A stretch of DNA of 64,000 nucleotides from Micrococcus endophyticus (GTDB taxonomy: Bacteria; Actinomycetota; Actinomycetes; Actinomycetales; Micrococcaceae), in contig NZ_JACHMW010000001.1 of assembly GCF_014205115.1 (NCBI RefSeq), positions 2,108,001 through 2,172,000 on the forward strand, in the 5' to 3' direction. The notes beneath the pieces were generated by a model. That model made no database searches and had not been told where the DNA came from. It saw nothing but the letters and a program-made list of their open reading frames with translations. Positions 9,847-18,771 of this stretch are shown one piece after another (the stretch's first letter is position 1; every line of letters begins with the position of its first letter). A program made the position numbers and the translations under genes.

Positions 9847-9890
9847 TTCAAGCATTAACCCTCGGGGTCGTCCAGCGATAAATGCTTGAA
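9847..9890. promoter_or_regulatory. spaced inverted repeat upstream of yceI
   Basis: TTCAAGCATT (9847-9856) and AATGCTTGAA (9881-9890) are exact inverted 10-mers separated by 24 nt, in a locally AT-rich patch of the 338-nt gap between the divergent yceI-like and phospholipase genes. MarR-type regulators often control YceI genes through A+T-rich palindromes, so this is a candidate operator. The rest of the gap (9738-10075) holds nothing else recognisable. Confidence 0.5.
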
Positions 9891-10075
9891 ATTGCAAAGA
9901 GTGATGAACGTCACCATCCGGCGGCGGGTCCCGGCCGTCGCCGTGGGCCGGGACCGTTCCGACGAACGTCGCACGGGGACCCGACCCAGGTCTCTCCTGC
10001 CGGCGACGCGGCGTCCCTAACGTCCCGTGTGGCGGCCCGATCCGCGGCCGCGCCCCTCCACGTCAGGAACCCGTC

Positions 10076-10741
10076 ATGCCCCACCGACCGCCCCCGTCCT
10101 CCCCCTCGCCGCGGCGGGGCCGACCCCTCCGGGGCCTGCGCGGCCTCGTCGCCGCCGGCGGGGTCGTGCTGCTGCTCGGATCCGCCGTGCAGCCGGCCGC
10201 CGCGCAGCCGGCCGACACCGCGGCGCAGTCGGCCGCCGTCGCGCACGCACCGTCGACGACGGCCACCGCCGCCTCGACGCCGCGGCTTCCGCGCGTCGCC
10301 GCCGTCCGCGAGCTGGACGCGCGGATCGCCGAGGCGGGCGCCTACCTGTCCCGCGGGTCGGACGGCGTCCTCCGCTTCGACGCAGCGGCCGCCGCCGCGG
10401 ACGGCGCCTCGGCGGACGTCCTCGAACTCGGGGCCGTGATGAACCAGATGGCCGGCCCCGCCTCCTCCGGGCCCCACGCGCAGGCGAAGCTCAGCCTTCC
10501 CATCTGGGGCAACTGGTGCGGGCCCGGCCATGGCGGCGGAACGCCGATCGACGTCCTCGACTCGATCTGCCGCACCCACGACCGGTGCTACGGCGCCCGC
10601 GGCTACTTCGCCTGCTCGTGCGACCGTGAGATCGTCAAGAACATCCGCGCCAACGTCCACCGGATGGGCTCCCGCGAGAGCCTCGTGGCCGCGGCCGTGG
10701 CCACCTACTTCACCTACTGCCTCTGCAACCCCCTGAAGTGA
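10076..10741 (+). CDS. secreted phospholipase A2-like protein
   Basis: A 221-aa exported protein. An Arg-rich n-region and a hydrophobic stretch (about residues 25-40, ending in an AxA-type site) form the signal peptide. A disordered Ala/Thr linker follows. The C-terminal domain has NWCGPGHGGG, the Ca-binding loop, about residue 147. CRTHDRCYGARG follows with the catalytic His-Asp pair near residue 166, together with several Cys residues expected to form disulfides. These are the hallmarks of the phospholipase A2 fold, which hydrolyses the sn-2 ester of phospholipids. A small membrane protein gene overlaps its stop codon. Confidence 0.82.
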   Translation: MPHRPPPSSPSPRRGRPLRGLRGLVAAGGVVLLLGSAVQPAAAQPADTAAQSAAVAHAPSTTATAASTPRLPRVAAVRELDARIAEAGAYLSRGSDGVLRFDAAAAAADGASADVLELGAVMNQMAGPASSGPHAQAKLSLPIWGNWCGPGHGGGTPIDVLDSICRTHDRCYGARGYFACSCDREIVKNIRANVHRMGSRESLVAAAVATYFTYCLCNPLK

Positions 10742-11025
10742 GCCCGACCATGACCTCCGCGACCTCTTCATCGCCGGCCTCGCCCGCCCCGGCGGCGGCC
10801 TGCCTCGTCCTGACCCTGGCGGCCACGGCCGCGCTGCCGGACTGGAGCGGCTCGGGCGTCGCCCGGCCGCTGTGGGCCCTCCTCCTCCCGGCCGCGCTGG
10901 GGCTGGCCGGCGCCGGACTCGCCCTGCGGGCACGGCGGCCGGGCTGGGCGGCGGCGTGCGCCGCCGTCGGCCTCTGCGCCGTGCCCGCGCTGATCGTCGT
11001 GACCACGATCGTCTCCGGGCCCTGA
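10738..11025 (+). CDS. small two-helix membrane protein, unknown
   Basis: A 95-aa Ala/Leu-rich protein with hydrophobic segments near residues 20-35, 45-62 and 73-92. The GTG at 10738 overlaps the phospholipase stop (GTGA); an ATG at 10750 is an alternative. The overlap implies translational coupling, and an accessory role for the phospholipase is possible but untested. No family is recognised. Confidence 0.55.
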   Translation: MSPTMTSATSSSPASPAPAAACLVLTLAATAALPDWSGSGVARPLWALLLPAALGLAGAGLALRARRPGWAAACAAVGLCAVPALIVVTTIVSGP

Positions 11026-11118
11026 CCCCGCCGCGGGCCGGGCTCGGGCCGGCGATGCGCGGGCCGTGCCCGGGCGGGCTGTGCCCGTGCGGGCCTCAGG
11101 CGGGCGCGCCGACGACGA

Positions 11119-12399
<1,281 letters not shown>

Positions 12400-12634
12400 T
12401 GAGCGTCCTCGAGTCGGGGTCGGTTCATGGAACGGCCCGGGAGGACGCACGGGCGGCCGCGCGCCGTTGCGCGGCCGGCGTCCTCGCGGGCTCCGCAGAA
12501 CGGTACGGCCCGCCCCGCACCGCGTCACCCCCTTCGGGCCGGGTCCGGACGGGTCGGCGCGAGGGCCGCCCCGCGGTGGACTTTCCGACGGCGTGGCCCG
12601 CGCGCGGGACGGTTCCGTCGCCGGAGGGTGACGT

Positions 12635-12659
12635 GGCACACACGGGCGTGTACTGTGCC
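12635..12659. promoter_or_regulatory. nested palindrome in the gdhA/citE-like divergent region
   Basis: GGCACA (12635-12640) and TGTGCC (12654-12659) flank an inner CACG/CGTG pair, giving an interrupted dyad in the 474-nt gap 12400-12873. It could be an operator for either divergent gene. The same gap has a short hairpin, CCTCTCG/CGAGAGG, near 12815-12837 upstream of the citE-like start. Nothing else in the gap looks coding. Confidence 0.35.
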
Positions 12660-12873
12660 TGGTAGCGCCGCACACCCGCGGCGCCCTTCGGCGTCCATCC
12701 CGCGCCGCTCCTGCTGGGCCCACCTGGTCCGTCCCCCGGTCGTCCGCCGCGCGAGGCACCCTGCCCGCGGCCCGCACGTCCCGACGCCGCCAGTCCCCGC
12801 CCGGATCGCCGTCCCCCTCTCGCCCCTGCGCGAGAGGCAGGCTCCGGCGCCCGCCCCGTGAAGGAGCCCTTTC

Positions 12874-13839
12874 ATGACCGTGACCCTGCCCGCCGCGATC
12901 ACCCCCTCCCCCGCGTTCCAGGCCGTGCCCGGCCAGCGCATCGACCCGGAGCTCGCCCGCTCCTGGCTGCTGGTCAACGCCGCCCAGCCCGAGCGGTTCC
13001 AGCCCGCCGAGGACTCGGCCGCGGACATCGTCATCCTCGACATCGAGGACGCCGTGGCCCCCAAGGACAAGGACCGGGCCCGCGCGGACGCGCTCGCCTG
13101 GCTGACCTCCGGCCACACCGGCTGGGTGCGGCTCAACGGGTACGGCTCGAAGTGGTGGGAGGACGACGTCGCGGCGCTCGCCGAGGCCCTGCCCGCGCAC
13201 CTGGGCGGGCCGGTGGCCGAGGGCGGCCTGGCCGGCGTCGTGCTGGCGATGGTGGAGTCCACGGACCACGTGAACGAGACCGCCCGCCGCCTGCCCGGGG
13301 TGCCCGTGGTGGCGCTCGTGGAGACGGCGCGCGGGCTGCAGCGCATCGACTCGATCGCCGCGGCGAAGGGCACGTTCCGCCTGGCGTTCGGCATCGGCGA
13401 CTTCCGGCGCGACACGGGCCTGGGCGAGTCGCCGATGGCGCTGGCCTACACCCGCTCCCAGTTCACGATCGCGGCGAAGGCCACGGGCCTGCCCGGCGCG
13501 ATCGACGGCCCCACCGTGGGCTCCACCGGCGTGAAGCTCGCCGAGGCGACGGCGGTGACCGCGGAGTTCGGCATGACCGGCAAGCTGTGCCTCGCGCCGG
13601 AGCAGTGCGCGGCCGTGAACGAGGGGCTCAGCCCGTCCCAGGAGGAGCTGGCGTGGGCCCACGAGTTCCTCGCGGACTTCGAGGCCGACGGCGGCGAGAT
13701 CCGCAACGGCTCCGACCTGCCCCGCAAGGCGCGCGCGGAGAAGATCCTCGGGCTGGCCGCCGCGTTCGGCGTGCACTCCACGCGGTACCCGGACCAGGAC
13801 AACGCGATCACGGCGCCGTCGGACACGTACCACTACTGA
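12874..13839 (+). CDS. HpcH/HpaI aldolase / CitE-like CoA-ester lyase
   Basis: A 321-aa TIM-barrel protein of the CitE-like group (beta subunit of citrate lyase, malyl-CoA and citramalyl-CoA lyases). Visible motifs are VILDIEDAVAPKDKDRAR (metal-binding Asp region), VVALVETARGL (metal-binding Glu) and FRLAFGIGDFRRDTG. There are no citrate lyase alpha or gamma subunits nearby, so a stand-alone CoA-ester lyase is more likely than true citrate lyase. ATG at 12874 has AAGGAG at about 12861. The next genes, convergent, belong to a tricarboxylate transporter. Confidence 0.82.
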   Translation: MTVTLPAAITPSPAFQAVPGQRIDPELARSWLLVNAAQPERFQPAEDSAADIVILDIEDAVAPKDKDRARADALAWLTSGHTGWVRLNGYGSKWWEDDVAALAEALPAHLGGPVAEGGLAGVVLAMVESTDHVNETARRLPGVPVVALVETARGLQRIDSIAAAKGTFRLAFGIGDFRRDTGLGESPMALAYTRSQFTIAAKATGLPGAIDGPTVGSTGVKLAEATAVTAEFGMTGKLCLAPEQCAAVNEGLSPSQEELAWAHEFLADFEADGGEIRNGSDLPRKARAEKILGLAAAFGVHSTRYPDQDNAITAPSDTYHY

Positions 13840-13860
13840 GCGGGGCCGCCGCCCACCAGA

Positions 13861-13921
13861 AACGCGGGTTGAGTTGTCACGGGTGCGGAGGCCGCACACC
13901 GGTGACAACTCAACCCGCGTT
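13861..13921. terminator. giant intergenic palindrome 2
   Basis: Arms 13861-13880 and 13902-13921 are perfectly complementary over 20 bp with a 21-nt loop that itself contains GTGCGG/CCGCAC. It is located between the convergent citE-like and tctA genes and has no T-tract. It has the same architecture as the palindromes at 7272-7332 and 34174-34234. Confidence 0.78.
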
Positions 13922-13950
13922 GCCTCGGGGGGCGCGGATCCCGCCTCCGC

Positions 13951-15456
13951 TCACACGTCCTGACGCGTCCGGCGCACGACGGCGGCCCGCACGGAGAACG
14001 CCAGCATGATCGCCAGGATCCCGTAGATCACCCACGTGATGGGGGTGGAGACGAGCACGGCCGGGTCGCCCACCGAGCTGAGCAGGGCGTCGCGCAGGCT
14101 GGTCTCCGCGAGCGGGCCGAGCACCATGCCGATCATCAGCGGCGCCAGCGGATAGCCGTACCGCCGCATCAGGAAGCCCAGCACGCCGATCCCCAGGAGC
14201 ATCAGCAGGTCGAACACCGCGCCCGTGGTGGCGTAGATGCCCAGCCCGCAGAACAGCGTGATCCCCGCGTAGAGGTAGTGCTTCGGGATGAGCAGGAGCT
14301 TGGCCCACAGCTGCGCGAACGGCAGGTTGATCGCCAGCAGCACGATCATTGCGATGAAGAAGCTCGCCAGCAGCGCCCACACGAGGTCCGGGCTGCGGTC
14401 GAACAGCAGGGGGCCGGGCTGCAGCCCGTACTGGCGGAACGCCGCCAGCATGATGGCCGCCGTCGCGGAGACGGGCAGGCCGAGCGTGAGCAGCGCGCCC
14501 ATCGCCATGCCGGTGGTCGAGTTGCCCGCGGCCTCCGGGGCCGCCAGCCCGCGGATCGCGCCGCGGCCGAACTGCGGATTCGCCCGGCGCCGGTCCAGGC
14601 GCCGCTCGGCCGAGTACGCCAGGAACGTCGGCACCTCGGAGCCGCCCACCGGCACGATGCCGAACGGCAGGCCGATCGCCGTGCCGCGCAGCCACGCCGG
14701 GGCGGCCTCACGGAACTCGGCGCGCGAGAGCCACGGCCGGCCGGTGCGCCGGATGCGCAGGTCCTCGTGCTTGCGGCGCACCCGGGAGGCCACGTGGAAC
14801 ACCTCGCCGAGCGCGAGGATCGCCACCGTGACGGTCACGAGCGGGATGCCGTCGAACAGCTGCGGGGAGCCCATCGTGAAGCGCTCGGTGCCGGTCACCG
14901 CATCGATCCCGACGACGGCGATCCCCAGTCCCAGCACCAGGGAGGCCAGGCCGCGCAGCACCGAGTCGGCGACCACCGAGGAGGTGGCCACGAACGCGAA
15001 GAGCGCGAGCGCGAAGTACTCCGCGGGGCCGAAGCGCGTGGAGAACTCCGCCAGCACGGGGGCGAGGAGCACGACGCACACCGAGGCCACCATGCCGCCG
15101 ATGAAGGCGCCGAGCGCCGCCGTCGCCAGGGCCTGGGCCGCCCGGCCGTCCTGGGCCATGCGGTGGCCCTCGAACGTGGAGGCGATGGCCGAGGCCTGGC
15201 CGGGGGTGTTCATGAGGATGGCCATGGTGGAGTCGCCGAAGAGGCCGCCGAAGTACACGCCGGCGAACATGATGAACGCGGCGGTGGGCTCGAGGGCGAA
15301 GGTCATGGGCAGCAGCAGGGCCACGGCCATCGAGGAGCCCAGTCCGGGCATCACGCCGACCGCGGTGCCGAGCAGACAGCCCAGCACCACCCAGAACAGG
15401 TTCATGGGGGTGAGGGCTCCGGCGAAGCCCTCCATGAGGAGTCCGAAGGTCTCCAT
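13951..15456 (-). CDS. tctA: tripartite tricarboxylate transporter, large permease TctA
   Basis: A 501-aa polytopic membrane protein of the TctA family (PF01970 type) with about 11-12 hydrophobic segments. Typical pieces are GVMPGLGSSMAVALLLP and MFAGVYFGGLFGDSTMAIL near the N-terminus, then GTAIGLPFGIVPVGGSEVPTFL. The ATG at 15454-15456 follows the tctB stop by one base and has GGAGG 11 nt upstream. The permease appears intact. It needs a periplasmic binding protein, whose neighbouring gene (tctC) is truncated. Confidence 0.9.
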   Translation of the reverse strand: METFGLLMEGFAGALTPMNLFWVVLGCLLGTAVGVMPGLGSSMAVALLLPMTFALEPTAAFIMFAGVYFGGLFGDSTMAILMNTPGQASAIASTFEGHRMAQDGRAAQALATAALGAFIGGMVASVCVVLLAPVLAEFSTRFGPAEYFALALFAFVATSSVVADSVLRGLASLVLGLGIAVVGIDAVTGTERFTMGSPQLFDGIPLVTVTVAILALGEVFHVASRVRRKHEDLRIRRTGRPWLSRAEFREAAPAWLRGTAIGLPFGIVPVGGSEVPTFLAYSAERRLDRRRANPQFGRGAIRGLAAPEAAGNSTTGMAMGALLTLGLPVSATAAIMLAAFRQYGLQPGPLLFDRSPDLVWALLASFFIAMIVLLAINLPFAQLWAKLLLIPKHYLYAGITLFCGLGIYATTGAVFDLLMLLGIGVLGFLMRRYGYPLAPLMIGMVLGPLAETSLRDALLSSVGDPAVLVSTPITWVIYGILAIMLAFSVRAAVVRRTRQDV

Positions 15457-15457
15457 G

Positions 15458-16018
15458 TCAGAAGCCACCTCCCAGGATGCCCGAGGGCAGGGTCAGGCCC
15501 AGGGCCACCGCGAAGCCGAGGTAGGCCAGCGAGGAGACGAACAGGGCGACGAGGATGTCGAACAGGGGGTGCGGGGCGCCGAACGCGCGCGTGATGCACC
15601 AGAACAGCAGCGCCCCGGCGAGGATCCACCCCAGCCAGGGCAGCAGGACGGCGAACGCGAGGAAGCCGAGGAAGCACCAGGCCAGCGCACCGAAGTCCGA
15701 GTGGAACAGGGTCAGCGGACCGGCCGCCTGGCCGACCTCGCCGTCCGCGTCGGCCTGACCCTCGGGGGCCTGGCGCACCCGCACGACCTCCACCGCGAGC
15801 GCGACGGCGATCACGAGGCCCGCGACCGCGAGGATCAGCGGGAAGAAGTCCGGGCCGGGGAAGTCGGCGCCGTCGGTGTCCATGGCCAGGGATCCCAGCA
15901 GCAGGTAGAGGCTGAACGCGGCCAGCACGGCCGGCATGACGAGCGCGGAGAGCCCGGCGGCGCGCCCCCAGCGGGAGGGGGCGTCGGCGGCGGGCCGGAC
16001 GGTGGATGCGTGGCTCAC
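15458..16018 (-). CDS. tctB: tripartite tricarboxylate transporter, small subunit TctB
   Basis: A 186-aa membrane protein with four hydrophobic helices, as expected for TctB, the small subunit that pairs with TctA. The GTG start (16016-16018) overlaps the stop of the tctC remnant by four bases (GTGA). The operon order tctC-tctB-tctA is therefore conserved, although tctC lacks its 5' part. Confidence 0.85.
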   Translation of the reverse strand: MSHASTVRPAADAPSRWGRAAGLSALVMPAVLAAFSLYLLLGSLAMDTDGADFPGPDFFPLILAVAGLVIAVALAVEVVRVRQAPEGQADADGEVGQAAGPLTLFHSDFGALAWCFLGFLAFAVLLPWLGWILAGALLFWCITRAFGAPHPLFDILVALFVSSLAYLGFAVALGLTLPSGILGGGF

Positions 16019-16795
16019 TTGATCTCCTCCGTCAGCGTGCCGATGCGCTCCTTCTCGGCGGCGATGAACTCCTCGAGTTCGGTGCCGGAGAGGGGCACGG
16101 GGTTCCAGTAGTTGCGCTGCACCGCCTCCTTCCACTCGGGGGTGTCGACCGCCTCGGCGATGAGGGTCTCGAGCTCGGTGCGCTCCTCCGCGGAGACGCC
16201 CGGCGGCACGAACAGGGCGCGCCAGTTGGTGAGCGTGACGTCGTAGCCCTGGGAGCGCAGGGTCGGGATCTCCTCGACGCCGGCCAGCGGCTCGGCCGCC
16301 ACCACGCCGAGGGCGCGCAGTCGGCCGGCCTGGACCTGCGGGTAGATGTCCGCGAAGCCGCCGGCGGAGGCCTGGGCGGTGCCGTTGAGCAGGGCCTGGA
16401 TGGCCTCGCCGCCGCCGTCGGACGGGATGTAGGTGGTGTCCGCGACCGGCACGTCGGCCGTGCGGGCGATGTCCGCCATGACGAGCTGGTCGAAGGAGCC
16501 GCCACCGGTCCACGCCACGTGGGCGGGATCGGCGCGCCAGGCGCTCACCAGGTCGTCCATGCTCTGGTACGGCGAGTCCGCCGGGACCACCACGAGGCTG
16601 TACTCCTCGACGACGCGGCTGACCGCGGTGACCTGGGAGAGCTCGGGGCCGGTGCCACGGGCCGCGTGGGCGGCGATCTGGCCGGTGCCGCCCACCATGA
16701 GGTTGTTCGCGTCCTCGAGCGTGGTCAGCTGACCGAGGGCGATGTTGCCACCGGCGCCGGGGATGTTGACCACCTGGACGTTGTTCACCAGCCCG
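16015..16795 (-). pseudogene. tctC: 5'-truncated tctC, tricarboxylate-binding protein
   Basis: The frame from about GLVNNVQVVNIPGAGGNIALG to the C-terminal TLTEEIK is a normal TctC/Bug-family binding protein. Examples are WTGGGSFDQLVMADIA, YIPSDGGGEAIQALL and GFADIYPQVQAGRLRALGV. Everything expected before it, the lipoprotein signal peptide and roughly the first 60-80 residues, is missing. At about 16,795 the sequence switches to AT-richer DNA belonging to a divergent gene. The open frame continues to 17103 but that part encodes unrelated Cys/His-rich sequence. The remnant cannot be exported, so the transporter is probably inactive unless another TctC serves it. Confidence 0.85.
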
Positions 16796-16823
16796 TTGAC
16801 ACGAATACGTTCTATTCTAGTAG
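16796..16823 (+). promoter_or_regulatory. promoter of the SdpI-family gene
   Basis: TTGACA at 16796-16801 is followed after 16 nt by TAGTAG at 16818-16823 (a second candidate, TATTCT, is at 16813). It lies exactly at the breakpoint with tctC and fires away from it. The downstream gene starts at 16855 with GAGGGAAG as ribosome-binding site. Confidence 0.45.
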
Positions 16824-16854
16824 CAGTCCATTCATCTGAAACGAGGGAAGTCTC

Positions 16855-17208
16855 ATGGACGTGGGAATCATTGGAAGTGCACTGTCCATCATGCTCGGCA
16901 TCATGTGTGCAGTCGTGGCTGTGACAACGCGTAGTGGAGCTGTTGGGGCAAATCGCATCTTCGGTCTCAAGACCAAGAACACCCTCCGCAGCGAGCATGC
17001 ATGGCAGAGCGGCCACCACGCGGCGCAGCCCTGGATGTGGGCCGCGTTCTTCATCGGAGTGAGCGGGGGTGCTGGCGCATTGCTCGGGTTGTCCCTCGGA
17101 CACATTGATGCAGCACAGCTCGCAGCGTGGATCGCTTGCGGTCTCACCGTCCTTGCGCTCGTCCTGGGGACGCTCCGTGCTGATCGGTCGGCTGCATCAG
17201 CCCGGTGA
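16855..17208 (+). CDS. SdpI-family membrane protein
   Basis: A 117-aa protein with three hydrophobic segments. After the first helix it carries GANRIFGLKTKNTLRSEHAWQSGH, matching the R-x-x-G-x-(R/K)-T-x-x-T-L-x-S-x-x-x-W pattern of the SdpI C-terminal (PF13630-type) domain; the key run is GLKTKNTLRSEHAW. Bacillus SdpI is an immunity protein against the toxin SdpC. Most actinobacterial members are uncharacterised, so an immunity role is only analogy. It sits in AT-richer DNA at the tctC breakpoint and probably came in with the accessory segment. Confidence 0.75.
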   Translation: MDVGIIGSALSIMLGIMCAVVAVTTRSGAVGANRIFGLKTKNTLRSEHAWQSGHHAAQPWMWAAFFIGVSGGAGALLGLSLGHIDAAQLAAWIACGLTVLALVLGTLRADRSAASAR

Positions 17209-17368
17209 TACACGGAGGCATCTGTCAGACATGTCGGCACTTCGCGAAATCATCATGAAGTGCCACGGTGCGGGGTCAGTCGCCACCGACATGTCTGCTC
17301 CCCGGTTTTGGCTCCACTGAAGCATCCGGCGCGATCGCGGCCTCGTTCGAGGGGCCGGTCCTGAGCAC

Positions 17369-17464
17369 GAAGAAGCCCCCAGGAGTCTCTCTTGAGTCTC
17401 CCGGGGGCTTCCCGGTTGGAACGTACAAACCGTTCCGTGGCCTTCTTACAAACGGCCCTCGGTG
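17369..17464. repeat. 96-bp direct repeat, distal copy
   Basis: Nearly identical to 21574-21669 and of the same length. The last 50 bases or so match almost exactly, while differences cluster in the loop of a terminator-like hairpin (GAAGCCCCC...GGGGGCTTC type). Immediately beyond it, CTTACAAACGGCC near 17446 pairs with GGCCGTTTGTAAG ending near 17478, making a hairpin absent from the other copy. The 378-nt interval 17209-17586 contains only this repeat and its hairpins. It is a candidate remnant attachment site. Confidence 0.8.
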
Positions 17465-17586
17465 GGCCGTTTGTAAGACCCCCTGAGCCGCTAGATCATG
17501 CGGATCGCGGCGAGTCCCAGGGCGGCCGTTCCCACGCTAAGGGCGGCGTTTTCCCACGCCCTCACACACCTACCGCTGACCTGGAA

Positions 17587-18324
17587 CTACGCTTCTCCAG
17601 CCAAGCGGTCCTCGATGAGCGTGGCATGCTCGTGCCGCAGTTGGGTGAGGAGGAGGCTCCCGAGGCCCAGCACACCGATGGCGTAGCGGCGGGCATCGTC
17701 CCGTTCGTTGATGTGATGCCTGTCCACGTTCGACAGTGCCTGCGCGAACCCCATGGCAAGACCTCGCCAGCCCTCCCATTCCCCCGCTTGGCGGCCGCAC
17801 CGAAGTTCGCTGTCGTTGACGAACACAGCCGCCATGAGCCCCTTGCCCACGAGGACCTCACCATTCTTGCCCGTAGGATCGCCTGCCCACTTGCGGATAG
17901 TGGCTTCCACGAAGATGGCCGTCTGAGAAGAAACCTTCTTCCAGTCCTCTGCCTCAACAAGGTCGCGTACGTGATCCCATAGGTCGGGATCGAAGGAGCG
18001 CCCAGCCACAGGCTCATCGGCTCCCTCAACCTGCGAGTGGAGTCGGTAAAGAGCGGCGTCGATGATGCCGCGGGCACGCCCGATACCCGCGTAACGGACC
18101 TGCGCATGCTCCGCCCTCGTGGTGTAGGAGGAGACCACCCTCAGCGTGTAGCGGTTTCCGTATAACTGTTCAAGGAGGTCCTGGGCGTCGGACACCGAGG
18201 CCTTAATGACCCCACGAACTTTGGCCTTCCAGGCGGTGAAGGCAGGGCCACCATCACGCACGTCCGAGGTCTCAGCATCGGCCCTCAAGTCCTCAAGGGC
18301 CTGCATGGCTCGTTCCGCTAGCAC
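17587..18324 (-). CDS. TIGR02391/Ymh-like protein, possible HEPN type
   Basis: A 245-aa soluble protein. The C-terminal third (VSSQTAIFVEATIRKWAG, then FAQALSNVDRHHINERDDARR and a hydrophobic helix) recalls the TIGR02391 (Hypoth_Ymh) family. That family is often found in defence loci and proposed to be HEPN-like. The usual R-N-P-x-x-H is degenerate here: the Arg position is Ser (LSNVDRHH). The N-terminal 130 residues are not recognised. GTG at 18322-18324 has AGGAG 9 nt upstream. It lies inside the repeat-bounded accessory segment next to an IS element. Confidence 0.5.
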   Translation of the reverse strand: MLAERAMQALEDLRADAETSDVRDGGPAFTAWKAKVRGVIKASVSDAQDLLEQLYGNRYTLRVVSSYTTRAEHAQVRYAGIGRARGIIDAALYRLHSQVEGADEPVAGRSFDPDLWDHVRDLVEAEDWKKVSSQTAIFVEATIRKWAGDPTGKNGEVLVGKGLMAAVFVNDSELRCGRQAGEWEGWRGLAMGFAQALSNVDRHHINERDDARRYAIGVLGLGSLLLTQLRHEHATLIEDRLAGEA

Positions 18325-18423
18325 TTGTACCCACTCCTGTCATCGCCCATCTGTAGTTGCGTCCCGGGATGGGGAAGAACTGAATCGCCCCGGGTCTGGT
18401 GGAGGCTCTGATCCAACGGAAGG

Positions 18424-18771
18424 ATGCAGAGCATGCCCGCACCACGGAAGTACCCCGACGAGCTCCGCGAACGCGCCACGCGGATGACTCTCGAAGCCCG
18501 CCAAGACCCCGCCACGAGAACCGGGGCATTCCGGCGCGTAGGAGAACAGCTCGGGATCAGTCCCGAGACGCTGCGCAACTGGGTCCGCCAAGCCGAGATC
18601 GACCACGGCCACCGCCCCGGGATCACGACCAGCGAAGCCGCCCGGGTGGCCGAGCTGGAGAAGGAGAACCGTGAATTACGGCGGGCGAACGCGATCCTGC
18701 GCTCGGCATCGGCTTTCTTCGCGGCGGATGCTCGAGACGCCCACAGCGCTGATCGTGGACTACATCGATGA
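18424..18771 (+). CDS. IS3-family transposase OrfA
   Basis: 115 aa with a helix-turn-helix (KYPDELRERATRM, then LGISPETLRNWVRQ) and a leucine-zipper-like coiled coil (VAELEKENRELRRANAIL), as in IS3 orfA proteins. After SAFFAA the frame runs into non-homologous sequence because orfB continues in the +1 frame at about 18725. A single inserted T in GGATGCTC would explain this. Otherwise this is the programmed-frameshift region. Confidence 0.85.
   Translation: MQSMPAPRKYPDELRERATRMTLEARQDPATRTGAFRRVGEQLGISPETLRNWVRQAEIDHGHRPGITTSEAARVAELEKENRELRRANAILRSASAFFAADARDAHSADRGLHR

Noticed and set aside
16796-17103. Upstream continuation of the tctC frame as a real N-terminus
   Set aside because: The sequence is Cys/His/Ser-rich, antisense to the SdpI-family gene, and lacks the signal peptide expected of a binding protein.
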